Shown: piece after piece, positions 19,871-28,649 of the stretch
How the letters are laid out: every line of letters begins with the position of its first letter
How positions within the stretch are numbered: position 1 is the first letter of the stretch
From: Aliibacillus thermotolerans
GTDB lineage: Bacteria > Bacillota > Bacilli > Bacillales > Marinococcaceae
Direction of reading: 5' to 3'
Assembly: GCF_027853235.1 (NCBI RefSeq)
Contig: NZ_WKJG01000072.1
Location: 62,001 to 126,000 of the forward strand
DNA: 64,000 nucleotides
The notes under the pieces: generated by a model
What the model saw: the letters and a program-made list of their open reading frames with translations, nothing else
Told to the model about the DNA's origin: nothing
The model's database searches: none
Made by a program: the position numbers and the translations under genes

Positions 19871-20953
19871 TTATCCTTGTTCATCCCGTAAACGATACAC
19901 ATAAGCCAACACTTCAGCAACCGCTTGAAACAACTCTTCAGGTACTTCATCTCCAATCTCGGTTTTTTCATAAAGCGCTCTTGCAAGCGGTTTGTTTTCC
20001 ACTTGAATGACATTGTGTTTTTTCGCGAGTGTTTTCATTCGGAGGGCGACAAAGTCCGCTCCTTTCGCCATGACTTTCGGCGCGTCCATATGCTCTTCTT
20101 CATACTTTAATGCGATGGCAAAATGAGTTGGGTTCGTGATGATGACGTCTGCTTCCGGTACTTCTTGCATCATCCGTTGCATCGCCATATCCATCTGTTT
20201 CTTTTTCCGCTTCGATTTAATTAATGGATCTCCCTCCATTTTTTTATGTTCATCTTTCACTTCTTGTTTTGACATTCGAATTTGTTTTTCATGATCATAT
20301 TTTTGATACATGTAATCCGGAATGGATAAAAGCAGTAAGAGGAGTGCAACCGAGATTCCTATCATTCCCGTTAAAGAAGCGATTTGACCGAAACCGTCCA
20401 TTAAATCTTTTTGCGACAAAAATAATAAAGAATCTAAATGAAACCAAATAATAGCAAACACAAGGATACCGACGAGGGTAATCTTAAGCATGGATTTCAA
20501 AAATTCCACGAGCGCACGCAAAGAAAAAATTCGTTTCAACCCTTTCAGCGGATTGACTTTTTCTAATTTAAATTTGATCACTTCTGGTGTGAACATAAAA
20601 CCTACTTGAAGCACGGAAGCCCCAACTCCAAAGATGACGGCAATGAGCATGATAGGAAACAATATCAAAGCCGTTTCAAATGCCAGTTCTTCAAAAATCA
20701 CCGGGATCGTTTGTTCGTTAATATCCCAAGTGATATATTCCGTTAATACTTGCCTTAACATCGAAAACAAAAACGTCCCGAGAACCTCTGCATAAAAAAA
20801 CAGAAACAAAAAAACTGCAAATAAAATCAACGCCGTATTGACATCCGTACTTTTGGCAACTTGTCCTTTTTTACGAGTATCCTGCCGTTTTTTCGGAGTG
20901 GCTTTTTCCGTTTTCTCTTGGGAAAAATATTGTAAGTTAACTTTCCACTTCAT
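19871..20953 (-). CDS. flhB: Flagellar export switch protein FlhB
   Basis: Controls the switch of the export apparatus from rod/hook to filament substrates. After four membrane segments the cytoplasmic domain carries the self-cleaving NPTH motif (274-277), followed by FAIALKYEE and the rest of the switch domain. The frame can be opened at a TTG five codons earlier, but that TTG is part of the ribosome site TTGGAGG; the ATG at 20953 is the true start, giving 360 residues. A cleaved-domain-like stand-alone homologue, YlqH, is encoded at 48089-48436. Confidence 0.96.
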   Translation of the reverse strand: MKWKVNLQYFSQEKTEKATPKKRQDTRKKGQVAKSTDVNTALILFAVFLFLFFYAEVLGTFLFSMLRQVLTEYITWDINEQTIPVIFEELAFETALILFPIMLIAVIFGVGASVLQVGFMFTPEVIKFKLEKVNPLKGLKRIFSLRALVEFLKSMLKITLVGILVFAIIWFHLDSLLFLSQKDLMDGFGQIASLTGMIGISVALLLLLLSIPDYMYQKYDHEKQIRMSKQEVKDEHKKMEGDPLIKSKRKKKQMDMAMQRMMQEVPEADVIITNPTHFAIALKYEEEHMDAPKVMAKGADFVALRMKTLAKKHNVIQVENKPLARALYEKTEIGDEVPEELFQAVAEVLAYVYRLRDEQG

Positions 20954-20954
20954 G

Positions 20955-21743
20955 TTAGCTGCCTCCAAAAAGCTCCATCAACGTCCGCATCGTGACAAAC
21001 ATTTCGTCAAATAATCGGTCTGTGAGTAAGAAAAAAGCAGGTAAAGAAATAGCTAATATAGGGAGTCCCGCAAAGATTTTAAGCGGAAGTCCAACGACAA
21101 ACACATTCATTTGCGGCACGGCACGAGACATCATCCCAAGAGCCACATCGATTAAAAACAAAGAACCAACCACCGGAAAACTCATTTGAAACGCCACCGC
21201 AAACATCGTCGTAAAAGCAGTCATCGCTTCCCTCACCACGGCTTCTTCTCCAAACGGCAAAAATAATTGGTCGATCGGGATAAACGAATAACTATAATAA
21301 ATTCCATCAAGAATGAGATGATGGCCATCTGTTGCAAGTAAAAACAACAGCGCGAAAGTATATAAATATCCTCCCATTAACGGGCTTTGAGCTCCCGTTT
21401 GCGGGTCAATGACATTCGCAACGAGAAAGCCGAACGCAATATCTAAAAACATCCCCGCCACTTGGACGGCATACATTAACATACCAGCAATGAAGCCAAT
21501 GGATAGACCGACGAGAAGCTCTTTAAATAATAGTAAAAAGTATGTGTTGTCAAAGACGATCGTCTCCTCAGGTACGTCAATGGCAAACGCGAGAATCAAA
21601 GCGAAAAAAACACCGAGTCCTATTTTGAAGACAGCAGGCACATTTCGATAAGAAAATAAAGGCATGCTTGTGAAAAAAGCAAGGATGCGCACGAGCACTA
21701 ATAAAAAGATGGCCCACTGTTCCAACAACATCTCTAGCGTCAT
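20955..21743 (-). CDS. fliR: Flagellar export protein FliR
   Basis: Membrane subunit of the export gate. The 262-residue protein has six or so membrane segments and the family start region FLLVLVRILAFFTSMPLFSY followed by RNVPAVFKIGLG. A TTG two codons upstream opens the frame, but ATG at 21743 has TAGGG at better spacing. The gene follows fliQ directly and overlaps the flhB ribosome site. Confidence 0.95.
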   Translation of the reverse strand: MTLEMLLEQWAIFLLVLVRILAFFTSMPLFSYRNVPAVFKIGLGVFFALILAFAIDVPEETIVFDNTYFLLLFKELLVGLSIGFIAGMLMYAVQVAGMFLDIAFGFLVANVIDPQTGAQSPLMGGYLYTFALLFLLATDGHHLILDGIYYSYSFIPIDQLFLPFGEEAVVREAMTAFTTMFAVAFQMSFPVVGSLFLIDVALGMMSRAVPQMNVFVVGLPLKIFAGLPILAISLPAFFLLTDRLFDEMFVTMRTLMELFGGS

Positions 21744-21749
21744 AAGCAA

Positions 21750-22019
21750 CTACCCTATAAATTGATGTAAATTGTTTAAAATTTGATACGTAAAATGGAC
21801 AAGTTGCGACAACATCCAAGGTCCAAACAAAACAAGAGAAGCGAGTACTCCTAAAATTTTCGGAATAAATGCAAGGGTTTGTTCTTGTATTTGTGTCGTC
21901 GCTTGAAAAATTGCAACCCCAAACCCGAGCAAAAGTGCAATGATTAAAAGGGGACCGGCAACAAAAAAGACAGTTAAAACCCCATTTTCTGCGATGTTGA
22001 TGACAGTCTCCGCAGTCAT
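21750..22019 (-). CDS. fliQ: Flagellar export protein FliQ
   Basis: Small export-gate subunit that packs around FliP-FliR. The 89-residue protein has two hydrophobic hairpin helices separated by ATTQIQEQTLAFIPKI, the family's conserved loop. The open frame has an ATG at 22025 right against GGGGGA; the second ATG at 22019 has AAGGGGG at seven bases and is preferred. Confidence 0.94.
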   Translation of the reverse strand: MTAETVINIAENGVLTVFFVAGPLLIIALLLGFGVAIFQATTQIQEQTLAFIPKILGVLASLVLFGPWMLSQLVHFTYQILNNLHQFIG

Positions 22020-22037
22020 CCTCATTCCCCCTTCGCG

Positions 22038-22718
22038 CTAATAACTGATCAATAAAGATTCGACGACTAAATACCAACCGTCCACAAGGACAAACAATAA
22101 AATTTTAAATGGGAGTGAAATCATCACCGGAGGCAACATCATCATTCCCATTGACATCAAAACACTCGCCACGATCATATCGATGACGAGAAACGGAACA
22201 AAAATCAGGAAACCAATTTGAAAAGCAGTTTTTAATTCGCTAATCGCAAAAGCAGGAATCAGTGCCGAAAGAGGAATATCATCAATGGTCTCTGGTCGGT
22301 CCATCCCGGCATATCCCATAAACAAAGAGAGATCTTTTTCACGGGTATGTTCTGCCATAAATGATTTAATCGGACCGGAAGCTTCTTCAAAAGCTTCTTC
22401 TTGCGTCAATTCTCCGTCAAACATTGGAACGAGGGCGTCTTCATACACTTCGGAAAACACCGGTGACATAATAAAAAATGTCATAAATAATGCCAAACTA
22501 ATTAACACTTGGTTTGGGGGCATTTGTTGCGTCGCCAGCCCCATACGAACGAAAGATAATACGACGACGATTCTTGTAAAGCTCGTCATTAAAATGAGAA
22601 TCGCCGGTGCAAGAGATAAAATGGTAATGAGGAAAATAAGTTGTAACGTCGTTGCTAAGTTTTCTGGGTCATCACTAATAAAATTACCAAAATCAACCGC
22701 CGGAATAAAAAAAATCAT
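22038..22718 (-). CDS. fliP: Flagellar export protein FliP
   Basis: Forms the export channel core with FliQ and FliR. At 226 residues it has the FliP/SpaP signatures SLAPAILILMTSFTRIVVVL and IDMIVASVLMSMGMMMLPPV. The N-terminus lacks the long cleaved signal peptide of enterobacterial FliP, as in Bacillus. Its start overlaps the stop of fliZ by four bases (ATGA). Confidence 0.96.
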   Translation of the reverse strand: MIFFIPAVDFGNFISDDPENLATTLQLIFLITILSLAPAILILMTSFTRIVVVLSFVRMGLATQQMPPNQVLISLALFMTFFIMSPVFSEVYEDALVPMFDGELTQEEAFEEASGPIKSFMAEHTREKDLSLFMGYAGMDRPETIDDIPLSALIPAFAISELKTAFQIGFLIFVPFLVIDMIVASVLMSMGMMMLPPVMISLPFKILLFVLVDGWYLVVESLLISY

Positions 22719-23389
22719 GAGTCAAACTCCTTTAATTGTTGACGAGCTTTTTTCCTCGTTTGCGACATTTCTTGCAATTCTTTCTCCATCAACTCGGAAA
22801 AAGGAGGCTGCTTCTTTTCTTCGTTTTCGTCTTTTCGGACAAACCGATTCCATATCGCCGTCCCTTTCTCTTTCCAATCATTATCATTCGAAGGATGCTG
22901 TTCCATGAGCGCTTCGATTTCTTCTTCAGAGTCGATTTCTTTTAATAAATGAATCGAATCCCCAACACCGATAACGAGCAAGCGCTCCCCGACTTTGATT
23001 AATTGCACCGATTTATTTTGACCGAGGGGAACGCCGCCCAGGTTTTGAAGCGTCTGATGCGATTGAAATTGTCTAGTCCTTTTATTCATCCATTTCAACA
23101 AGACATACATAAAACCTACGACCACAATTAAAGCGAAGAAAAGGCGCAGAAAGAGCGAAAATAAACTTCTTTCTTCCATAAACGTGGGTTCTTGTTCCGC
23201 ATCGGTTTCGTCATTAAAGGGGATGCTTTCTTCTTCTGAATCAGACGCATCTTCTCCCGGTTCGCTTTCTTTCTCTTCCAACGTGTCTAAAATGGTTCGG
23301 TTTTCATCTTCTTCTCCACCCACCGGGAAAGGAGAAAGAAAAAGAAAACAGATCAAGAAGAGAAAGAGATATTTTGTTACCTTACGCAT
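22715..23389 (-). CDS. fliZ: Flagellar protein FliO/FliZ
   Basis: Assists FliP assembly into the export gate. The 224-residue protein starts with a signal peptide (MRKVTKYLFLFLICFLFLSP) and an acidic extracytoplasmic segment of about 50 residues, then one membrane segment (about 80-100) and a cytoplasmic FliO domain with LGGVPLGQNKSVQLIKVG. The name fliZ follows Bacillus usage; it is the FliO homologue and not the enterobacterial FliZ regulator. Confidence 0.92.
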   Translation of the reverse strand: MRKVTKYLFLFLICFLFLSPFPVGGEEDENRTILDTLEEKESEPGEDASDSEEESIPFNDETDAEQEPTFMEERSLFSLFLRLFFALIVVVGFMYVLLKWMNKRTRQFQSHQTLQNLGGVPLGQNKSVQLIKVGERLLVIGVGDSIHLLKEIDSEEEIEALMEQHPSNDNDWKEKGTAIWNRFVRKDENEEKKQPPFSELMEKELQEMSQTRKKARQQLKEFDS

Positions 23390-23409
23390 GATTTGTCATC
23401 CTATCCATG

Positions 23410-23772
23410 TTAGCCAAGGGTTTTATTGATTGCTTCAAGCACGCGATCCGCTTGGAACGGTTTCACAACAAAGTCTTTTGCCCCTGCTTGAATCGCATCG
23501 ATCACCATTGCTTGTTGTCCCATCGCAGAGCACATGATTACTTTCGCATTCGGGTCCAACTTTTTGATTTCTTTCAAAGCAGTAATACCATCCATTTCAG
23601 GCATCGTAATATCCATTGTCACTAAGTCCGGATTCAGTTCTTGATACAGCTCCACGGCTTCTTTGCCGTCTTTTGCTTCTCCTGCTACTTCATACCCGTT
23701 TTTTTCTAATATGTCTTTGATCATCATCCGCATAAACGCCGCATCATCGACAATTAATACAGAATGTGCCAC
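23410..23772 (-). CDS. cheY: Chemotaxis response regulator CheY
   Basis: Single-domain receiver that binds the switch proteins FliM and FliY when phosphorylated. In 120 residues it shows VDD (8-10), the phosphorylated Asp54 in TMDITMPEMDG, CSAMGQQ and the lysine in VVKPF. It lies between fliY and fliZ as in B. subtilis. Its kinase gene cheA is not in the window. Confidence 0.97.
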   Translation of the reverse strand: MAHSVLIVDDAAFMRMMIKDILEKNGYEVAGEAKDGKEAVELYQELNPDLVTMDITMPEMDGITALKEIKKLDPNAKVIMCSAMGQQAMVIDAIQAGAKDFVVKPFQADRVLEAINKTLG

Positions 23773-23799
23773 TATTTCATCCCCCTTGTCAATACCCAG

Positions 23800-25020
23800 T
23801 CATTGTTTTAAATGTTTTATCCGATCTGCTCGGCTTACAATATCTGTCACTCGTACCCCGAAGTTTTCATCGATTACGACGACTTCTCCTTTTGCAATTA
23901 ACTTTTGATTCACTAAAATATCCACCGGTTCTCCTGCCAATTTATCTAGTTCGATAATCGATCCTTGCGTAAATTCTAAAATATCACCAATGGATCGCTT
24001 CGTACGCCCCAATTCCACCGTGACTTCCAGCGGAATATCAAGGAGCATCTCTAAATTTCGCGCTTCTGATTCGTTTAAGGACGGCGTGTCAAAAGAAGCA
24101 AAAGCAGCAGGTTGTACTCGCTTGTTTGTCGCATCCATCGTTTTGCCACTGTCTAATGAAGCATGGTCTTGGGTTGGTCGTTGCGACACTTCTTCTTTCG
24201 GCGACTCTTCCATGACCGGCTCTGCTTTTGGAGGCGGGGTTGGATCCGGTGCAGGTGGTGTCGGCTCTGGTGCCGCTACCGGCTCTTCCATTTGCAAGCC
24301 AACTTCCGTTTCCGGATTCATTAAATCGCTCACCATTTGAGTAGCAAACGGAATACTCAATAATTGCATTAACGAAGAGTCAATTAAATCGCCAATTTTT
24401 AAGCGAAATGCCACTTGGACGATATTGTCTTCATCCGGCAATTTATCTGTTCCTTCGCCTTCTTTCACATCCAACATGTCAATCCCTGGTGGAGAAATAT
24501 CAACTCGCTTATTGAAAACCGTCGACATGGACGTCGAAGCAGAACCCATCATTTGATTCATCGCTTCCTGAACCGCGCTTATATGCATATCATCCAATTC
24601 TTCCGACGGAGAACTGCCATCTCCTCCTAACATTAAATCAGCGATAATTGCAGCGTCACGGGAATGGATCACTAGTAAATTCGTTCCTTCAAACCCTTCT
24701 GTATATTTCACATGAACAGCAACATGAGGTTGTGGAAACTCTTCATCCAATTCATCGTATTTAATGATGGATACGGTAGGGGTGGTAATCTCTACTTTTT
24801 GTCCCAACAGTTCCGATAAGGCAGTGGCTGCACTACCAAAGGAAATATTGCCGATTTCACCGAGGGCATCTTGCTGAATTGGATCTAAATAATCGTCGAT
24901 GGAAGAATTTAATGATGTTTCTTTTGTATCACGAAGCTCTGATTCTTCTTCCCCATCGTCTCCTTCGACACTTTTTAATAATTCATTGATTTCTTCTTGC
25001 GAAAGCATGTCATCATTCAT
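23800..25020 (-). CDS. fliY: Flagellar switch protein and CheY-P phosphatase FliY
   Basis: Combines CheC-type phosphatase and FliN switch functions. The N-terminal MNDDMLSQEEINELLKS is the CheY-P-binding peptide. The CheC-like domain has DALGEIGNISFGSAATALS (about 49-67) and a second site near AVQEAMNQMMGSAS. A Pro/Ala/Glu-rich linker of roughly 60 residues (about 245-310) joins the C-terminal FliN domain (LEMLLDIPLEVTVELGRT). At 406 residues it is longer than the 378 of B. subtilis, mostly in the linker. Confidence 0.96.
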   Translation of the reverse strand: MNDDMLSQEEINELLKSVEGDDGEEESELRDTKETSLNSSIDDYLDPIQQDALGEIGNISFGSAATALSELLGQKVEITTPTVSIIKYDELDEEFPQPHVAVHVKYTEGFEGTNLLVIHSRDAAIIADLMLGGDGSSPSEELDDMHISAVQEAMNQMMGSASTSMSTVFNKRVDISPPGIDMLDVKEGEGTDKLPDEDNIVQVAFRLKIGDLIDSSLMQLLSIPFATQMVSDLMNPETEVGLQMEEPVAAPEPTPPAPDPTPPPKAEPVMEESPKEEVSQRPTQDHASLDSGKTMDATNKRVQPAAFASFDTPSLNESEARNLEMLLDIPLEVTVELGRTKRSIGDILEFTQGSIIELDKLAGEPVDILVNQKLIAKGEVVVIDENFGVRVTDIVSRADRIKHLKQ

Positions 25021-26011
25021 CCGTCCATCCTCCCATCTCTTCTAATACTTCTGTCACTTGTACCGCCATCCGTTGTTTTCTTTGTCCCGGTTGACCGTAA
25101 AATTTCGGCTCCCCACCAGCATAAATGACGAGTGGTTGATCAATATTTTGGTCCAATTCAATGACGTCCCCTCGTTGTAAATGTAACAACTCTTCCACGG
25201 TAATCTGTGAATGGCCAAGAATGACTTTTAAGGCAACTTGTGTTGATTTTAACGTCTGTTTCAGCGCTTCGACTTCTCCTTCTTTTCTTTCCTTTTTCTT
25301 CGTTTGCATCCAATGGTGCATCGTTAATTTCGGTAATATTTCTTCTAACACGACATGGGGTAAACAGACGTTAATCATTCCGCTCGCTTCTCCGATCGTC
25401 GTCGACAGGGAAATGACAACGACGGTCTCGTTCGGTGACACCATTTGTAAAAATTGCGGATTCACTTCTAAATCAGCCATCACAGGGTCAATTTCAATCA
25501 TCGATTCCCAAGCGGTTTGAAAGGTCTCTAACATGCGGTGAAACAATTGAGTGATGAGCTTCGTTTCAATTTCCGTTAAATTTTCAACTTTGTTCATCCC
25601 TGTTCCTTTTCCGCCGAGAAGTCGGTCCAACATCGCATAACCGATGTTCGGGTTCACTTCAATTAAGAGCCGCCCTTCCAAAGGATGTGCTTCAAAAACA
25701 TTCAACAAAGTCATTTTTGGAATCGATCGAATAAACTCTTCATATGGGATTTGATCGACGGATGCGACATTCATTTGCACAAATGTACGTAGTTGAGCAG
25801 AAAACGTTGTCGTCAATAGGCGTGCAAAGTTCTCATGAATTCGTGTTAAACTTCGTACTTGATCTTTGGAAAAGCGAAGCGCACGCTTAAAATCATAGGT
25901 TTTAATTTTTCGTTCGGATTCTTCTTTTTTTAATTCATCTGCATCCATCTCCCCTGTTGAGAGCGCAGATAAGAGAGAGTCTATTTCCCCTTGAGAGAGT
26001 ACATCTGCCAT
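25013..26011 (-). CDS. fliM: Flagellar motor switch protein FliM
   Basis: Part of the C ring that sets rotation direction. The N-terminal MADVLSQGEIDSLLSAL is the CheY-P-binding peptide, residues about 50-230 form the CheC-like middle domain with GGKGTG, and the C-terminal FliN-like domain ends the 332-residue protein. It overlaps the start of fliY by eight bases. Confidence 0.97.
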   Translation of the reverse strand: MADVLSQGEIDSLLSALSTGEMDADELKKEESERKIKTYDFKRALRFSKDQVRSLTRIHENFARLLTTTFSAQLRTFVQMNVASVDQIPYEEFIRSIPKMTLLNVFEAHPLEGRLLIEVNPNIGYAMLDRLLGGKGTGMNKVENLTEIETKLITQLFHRMLETFQTAWESMIEIDPVMADLEVNPQFLQMVSPNETVVVISLSTTIGEASGMINVCLPHVVLEEILPKLTMHHWMQTKKKERKEGEVEALKQTLKSTQVALKVILGHSQITVEELLHLQRGDVIELDQNIDQPLVIYAGGEPKFYGQPGQRKQRMAVQVTEVLEEMGGWTDE

Positions 26012-26043
26012 TTGCCATCACCTCGATTCGCCTTTCCGATAAA

Positions 26044-26475
26044 CTATTGAACGACACGCTCTGTCATATAGACACGAATCACTGTTCCTGCTTCCAGAAT
26101 ATCATCAATTTTTCTACGAAGATTATCTTCTAACGTTTCCATCCCTTCTTGTGTTCGCAACTCTTGTTCCGATTGCCCTGCAAGTTCGTGAATAATGATA
26201 TGATTCACTTGGAAATCACGTTTTTCCAGTTCTTCCCTTGCTTCTTTGGAATCGACATGAATGCGAAAGCGCGCTTGTACATAACCTCTTCCATTTAAAT
26301 TCGTCGTGATTTCCTCCGTTTCCCAAGAGTTTTCAATGATCTCATCAATCGTCGGATTCGCTCCATTTGCTTCCGGCGTCGAAAAGGAACGAACGAGAAG
26401 GACGGTGACAACGCCAAGGAGGGCGATCGTCATGAGAATCATAAGCATTATATTGACGAGCTTATTTTGAAACAA
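26044..26475 (-). CDS. fliL: Flagellar basal body-associated protein FliL
   Basis: Single-pass membrane protein that surrounds the stators and supports torque. In 143 residues there is one membrane segment (about 9-29) and an extracytoplasmic FliL domain with GYVQARFRIHVDS and VIRVYMTERVVQ at the end. It lies two bases after the FlbD-like gene and before fliM. Confidence 0.93.
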   Translation of the reverse strand: MFQNKLVNIMLMILMTIALLGVVTVLLVRSFSTPEANGANPTIDEIIENSWETEEITTNLNGRGYVQARFRIHVDSKEAREELEKRDFQVNHIIIHELAGQSEQELRTQEGMETLEDNLRRKIDDILEAGTVIRVYMTERVVQ

Positions 26476-26477
26476 CG

Positions 26478-26690
26478 TTACGTCTCCTCCTTTCTCGTTG
26501 AAATACCCATCAACCCGATTCTACGGTAAAAGGCGAGAACGAGCTCATTCACTTCTTTCGTCGATTCACGCACAAACAGCTTCTTCCCGTTAACTAACGT
26601 AATCGTCGTATCCGGTAGTGCTTCCACTTGCTCAATGAGCGGAACGTTCACGTAAAAAACATCCCCGTTTAATTTCGTTAATGGAATCAT
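26478..26690 (-). CDS. flbD: FlbD family small flagellar protein (YlzI)
   Basis: A 70-residue protein of the FlbD/YlzI family found in Gram-positive fla operons; its role is not well defined. The pattern IPLTKLNGDVFYVNVPLIEQ and TLVNGKKLFVRES is typical. It lies between flgE and fliL. This family differs from the Caulobacter FlbD transcription factor. Confidence 0.88.
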   Translation of the reverse strand: MIPLTKLNGDVFYVNVPLIEQVEALPDTTITLVNGKKLFVRESTKEVNELVLAFYRRIGLMGISTRKEET

Positions 26691-26753
26691 ATGTATGCAG
26701 GAAGTAAAGGAAACCCTTTACTTCCCCCTCCTTTTTTCAAACTTTCATAGAAA

Positions 26754-27647
26754 TTATCGTTTAATATTCATTAACTCTTGTAAAATTTCATCCGCGGTCG
26801 TAATCCCCCGGGTGTTCGCTTGGAAACCACGCTGGGCGACAATCATTTCCGTAAACTCTTCCGCCAAATCCACGTTGGACATTTCAAGCGTACCAGCGAC
26901 AATTCTACCAGTTCCATCTTCTCCTGGTGGAGCAATACCACCAGTATCATCATCAAAAGGAGAACCAGAGTTTGCTGTTTCAATGTATAAGTTTGAACCG
27001 ACTTTTTGAAGTCCTTCTGGATTCGCAAAATAAGCAAGTTGAATCGTTGCTATTTCGTTTGCTGTGGTATCTCCTGATTCTTCTCCTGATTCTTCTCCTG
27101 ATTCTTCTCCTGATTCTACAGTTACTATCACTCCATTTTCTCCTATACTAAAACTTTCTACGTCGGGGTCAATTTGAATACGGTACAGATTTTTATTATT
27201 TATAATTAAATCTGCATTATCACCATTGTCAACTTCACCCAATAGATAATATCCATCACCAGTTACAATGTAGCCATTTTCATCTAAATAAAAGTTACCC
27301 GCTCGAGTATAATATGGATTACCCTCCCTATCTGCAACAATAAAAAATCCATCCCCGTCAATCCCTAAGTCCAGTTCACGGTTTGTAGACTGTAGGCTTC
27401 CTTGGGTGTGAACGGTATCAATGGTCCCAAGTTGTACTCCAAGTCCAATTTGGCGAGGATTGGAACCTCCTCGTACTTCGTCAGGCCCGGTTGCTCCGGC
27501 GATTTGTTGACTGACCATATCTTTAAAAGTCACCCGGCCTTTTTTAAATCCGAAGGTGTTGACGTTGGCGATATTGTTCGATGTCACATCTAGTTTTTGT
27601 TGAAAGTTTCTTAAACCTGAAATACTTGAATACATGGAGCGTAGCAT
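26754..27647 (-). CDS. flgE: Flagellar hook protein FlgE
   Basis: Builds the flexible hook. The N-terminal helix MLRSMYSSISGLRNFQQKLD with SNNIANVNTFGFKKG and the C-terminal NVDLAEEFTEMIVAQRGFQA are the conserved rod/hook termini. The middle holds a (Ser-Gly-Glu-Glu) run from four perfect 12-bp repeats and an AT-rich stretch unlike its neighbours. At 297 residues it exceeds the 264 of B. subtilis. A TTG six codons upstream is part of the ribosome site GCAAGGAGG and is not the start. Confidence 0.94.
   Translation of the reverse strand: MLRSMYSSISGLRNFQQKLDVTSNNIANVNTFGFKKGRVTFKDMVSQQIAGATGPDEVRGGSNPRQIGLGVQLGTIDTVHTQGSLQSTNRELDLGIDGDGFFIVADREGNPYYTRAGNFYLDENGYIVTGDGYYLLGEVDNGDNADLIINNKNLYRIQIDPDVESFSIGENGVIVTVESGEESGEESGEESGDTTANEIATIQLAYFANPEGLQKVGSNLYIETANSGSPFDDDTGGIAPPGEDGTGRIVAGTLEMSNVDLAEEFTEMIVAQRGFQANTRGITTADEILQELMNIKR
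27070..27117. repeat. Four tandem 12-bp repeats inside flgE
   Basis: The plus-strand unit TCTCCTGATTCT occurs four times without a mismatch. On the coding strand it encodes a repeating Glu-Ser-Gly-Glu unit. Such in-frame repeats can expand or contract by slippage, changing the surface-exposed middle of the hook protein without breaking the frame. Confidence 0.95.
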
Positions 27648-27684
27648 ATGTATTCCTCCTTGCAAATTTTTTCATAGCGACAGC

Positions 27685-27728
27685 GTCGGTCGGTCGGCTG
27701 TCTGTCGGTCTCCGTGTCCGGTCGGACC
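27685..27728. repeat. GTCGG-rich repeat between flgE and its upstream gene
   Basis: The 44 bases between the stop of the TIGR02530 gene and the flgE leader are built from GTCGG/GGTC units (three in a row, then spaced copies) and end in GTCCG-GT-CGGAC, a short perfect hairpin. It is far more GC-rich than both flanks. Purpose unknown. Confidence 0.75.
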
Positions 27729-28109
27729 TTATACGACAATGGTTCCGTTAATGTTCGTAAAAATGTGAGAGGTCGCTTCTTCTCGTTTCATCGCGGTAAT
27801 GACTGTGTTGTTTTTCGCACTGACGACAAGCGCCGCTTCTTTCGTTAATACGACTGAGTCCGTGACCCCTTTGTCTTTTGCTTCCATCACTTTTTTTGAA
27901 ATGTGTTCCCACTCCGATGCGGTTACAACGACATCCCGTTCCTGAAGACGTTTTTGCGCATGTTTGCTTAGTTTTAAAGGATTGTCTAATTGCATTTGTT
28001 GCTCGAGCACGTTTTGAAAGGATGTTTCTTTGTGCTTTGTCGTTTTGTTTGTTGTTTGTGTTGGCAGTGGGGGAAGTGAATGGAAACCTTTAATTGGAAT
28101 ATGTGACAT
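27729..28109 (-). CDS. TIGR02530 family flagellar operon protein
   Basis: A 126-residue protein of the small family found between flgD and flgE in Bacillaceae and clostridial fla operons. The C-terminal half, LKLSKHAQKRLQERDVVVT, then VVSAKNNTVITAM and ending with NGTIVV, is characteristic. The N-terminal 40 residues are low-complexity, rich in Thr, Lys and Pro. No signal peptide or membrane segment is seen. The function is unknown; its position suggests a role in hook assembly. Confidence 0.82.
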   Translation of the reverse strand: MSHIPIKGFHSLPPLPTQTTNKTTKHKETSFQNVLEQQMQLDNPLKLSKHAQKRLQERDVVVTASEWEHISKKVMEAKDKGVTDSVVLTKEAALVVSAKNNTVITAMKREEATSHIFTNINGTIVV

Positions 28110-28138
28110 CGTCTTCCACTCCTTTAGACGATCTCTCT

Positions 28139-28639
28139 CTATTCTTCATCGTTGTCTTCTTCTGGTGCATCCGTGCTATCTTCCTTTTCATTCACTTGGA
28201 TGAGCTGTTCGCTGTTAATCCAGCGATCATCGTCTAAAAGTAAACGAATGCTGCCATCGAGATCACGCTTGACGGATATGACTGTATTCGTTACTTCCTC
28301 GATATCGACAATCCGTCCATCTTCTTCTACAAGTCGAGCCCAGACGATTTCTTTTCCAATTAATTCACTATGTTGGACAAGGGCCGTGCTTTCATGGACT
28401 CTCGCAAAAGATTCAATCGCATTTGTCATTTGCATCATTTGTTCCAAGGTCGAAAACTGCGCCATTTGTGTCACAAATTCCCGGTCTTCCATCGGGTTTA
28501 AAGGGTCTTGGTTTGCAAGTTGGGCAATTAAAATTTTTAAAAAGTCATCTTTCCCCATGATGGTGCTATCTCGTCCTGACACAATCGGTGTTTCGTTTGA
28601 AGAGGGAATCTGATACTCATTATGGATGGATTGGTCCAC
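28139..28639 (-). CDS. flgD: Flagellar hook assembly scaffold FlgD
   Basis: Caps the growing hook. In 166 residues the FlgD N-terminal motif MGKDDFLKILIAQLANQDPL then NPMEDREFVTQMAQFSTLEQM is intact. A short C-terminal domain with an acidic end follows. The gene lies between fliK and the TIGR02530 gene. Confidence 0.95.
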   Translation of the reverse strand: MDQSIHNEYQIPSSNETPIVSGRDSTIMGKDDFLKILIAQLANQDPLNPMEDREFVTQMAQFSTLEQMMQMTNAIESFARVHESTALVQHSELIGKEIVWARLVEEDGRIVDIEEVTNTVISVKRDLDGSIRLLLDDDRWINSEQLIQVNEKEDSTDAPEEDNDEE

Positions 28640-28649
28640 GTTGTTTCAC

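Noticed and set aside
22285-22908. Plus-strand open frame of 207 codons
   Set aside because: Antisense to fliP and fliZ, which are clear; Ser-rich shadow composition and no ribosome site.
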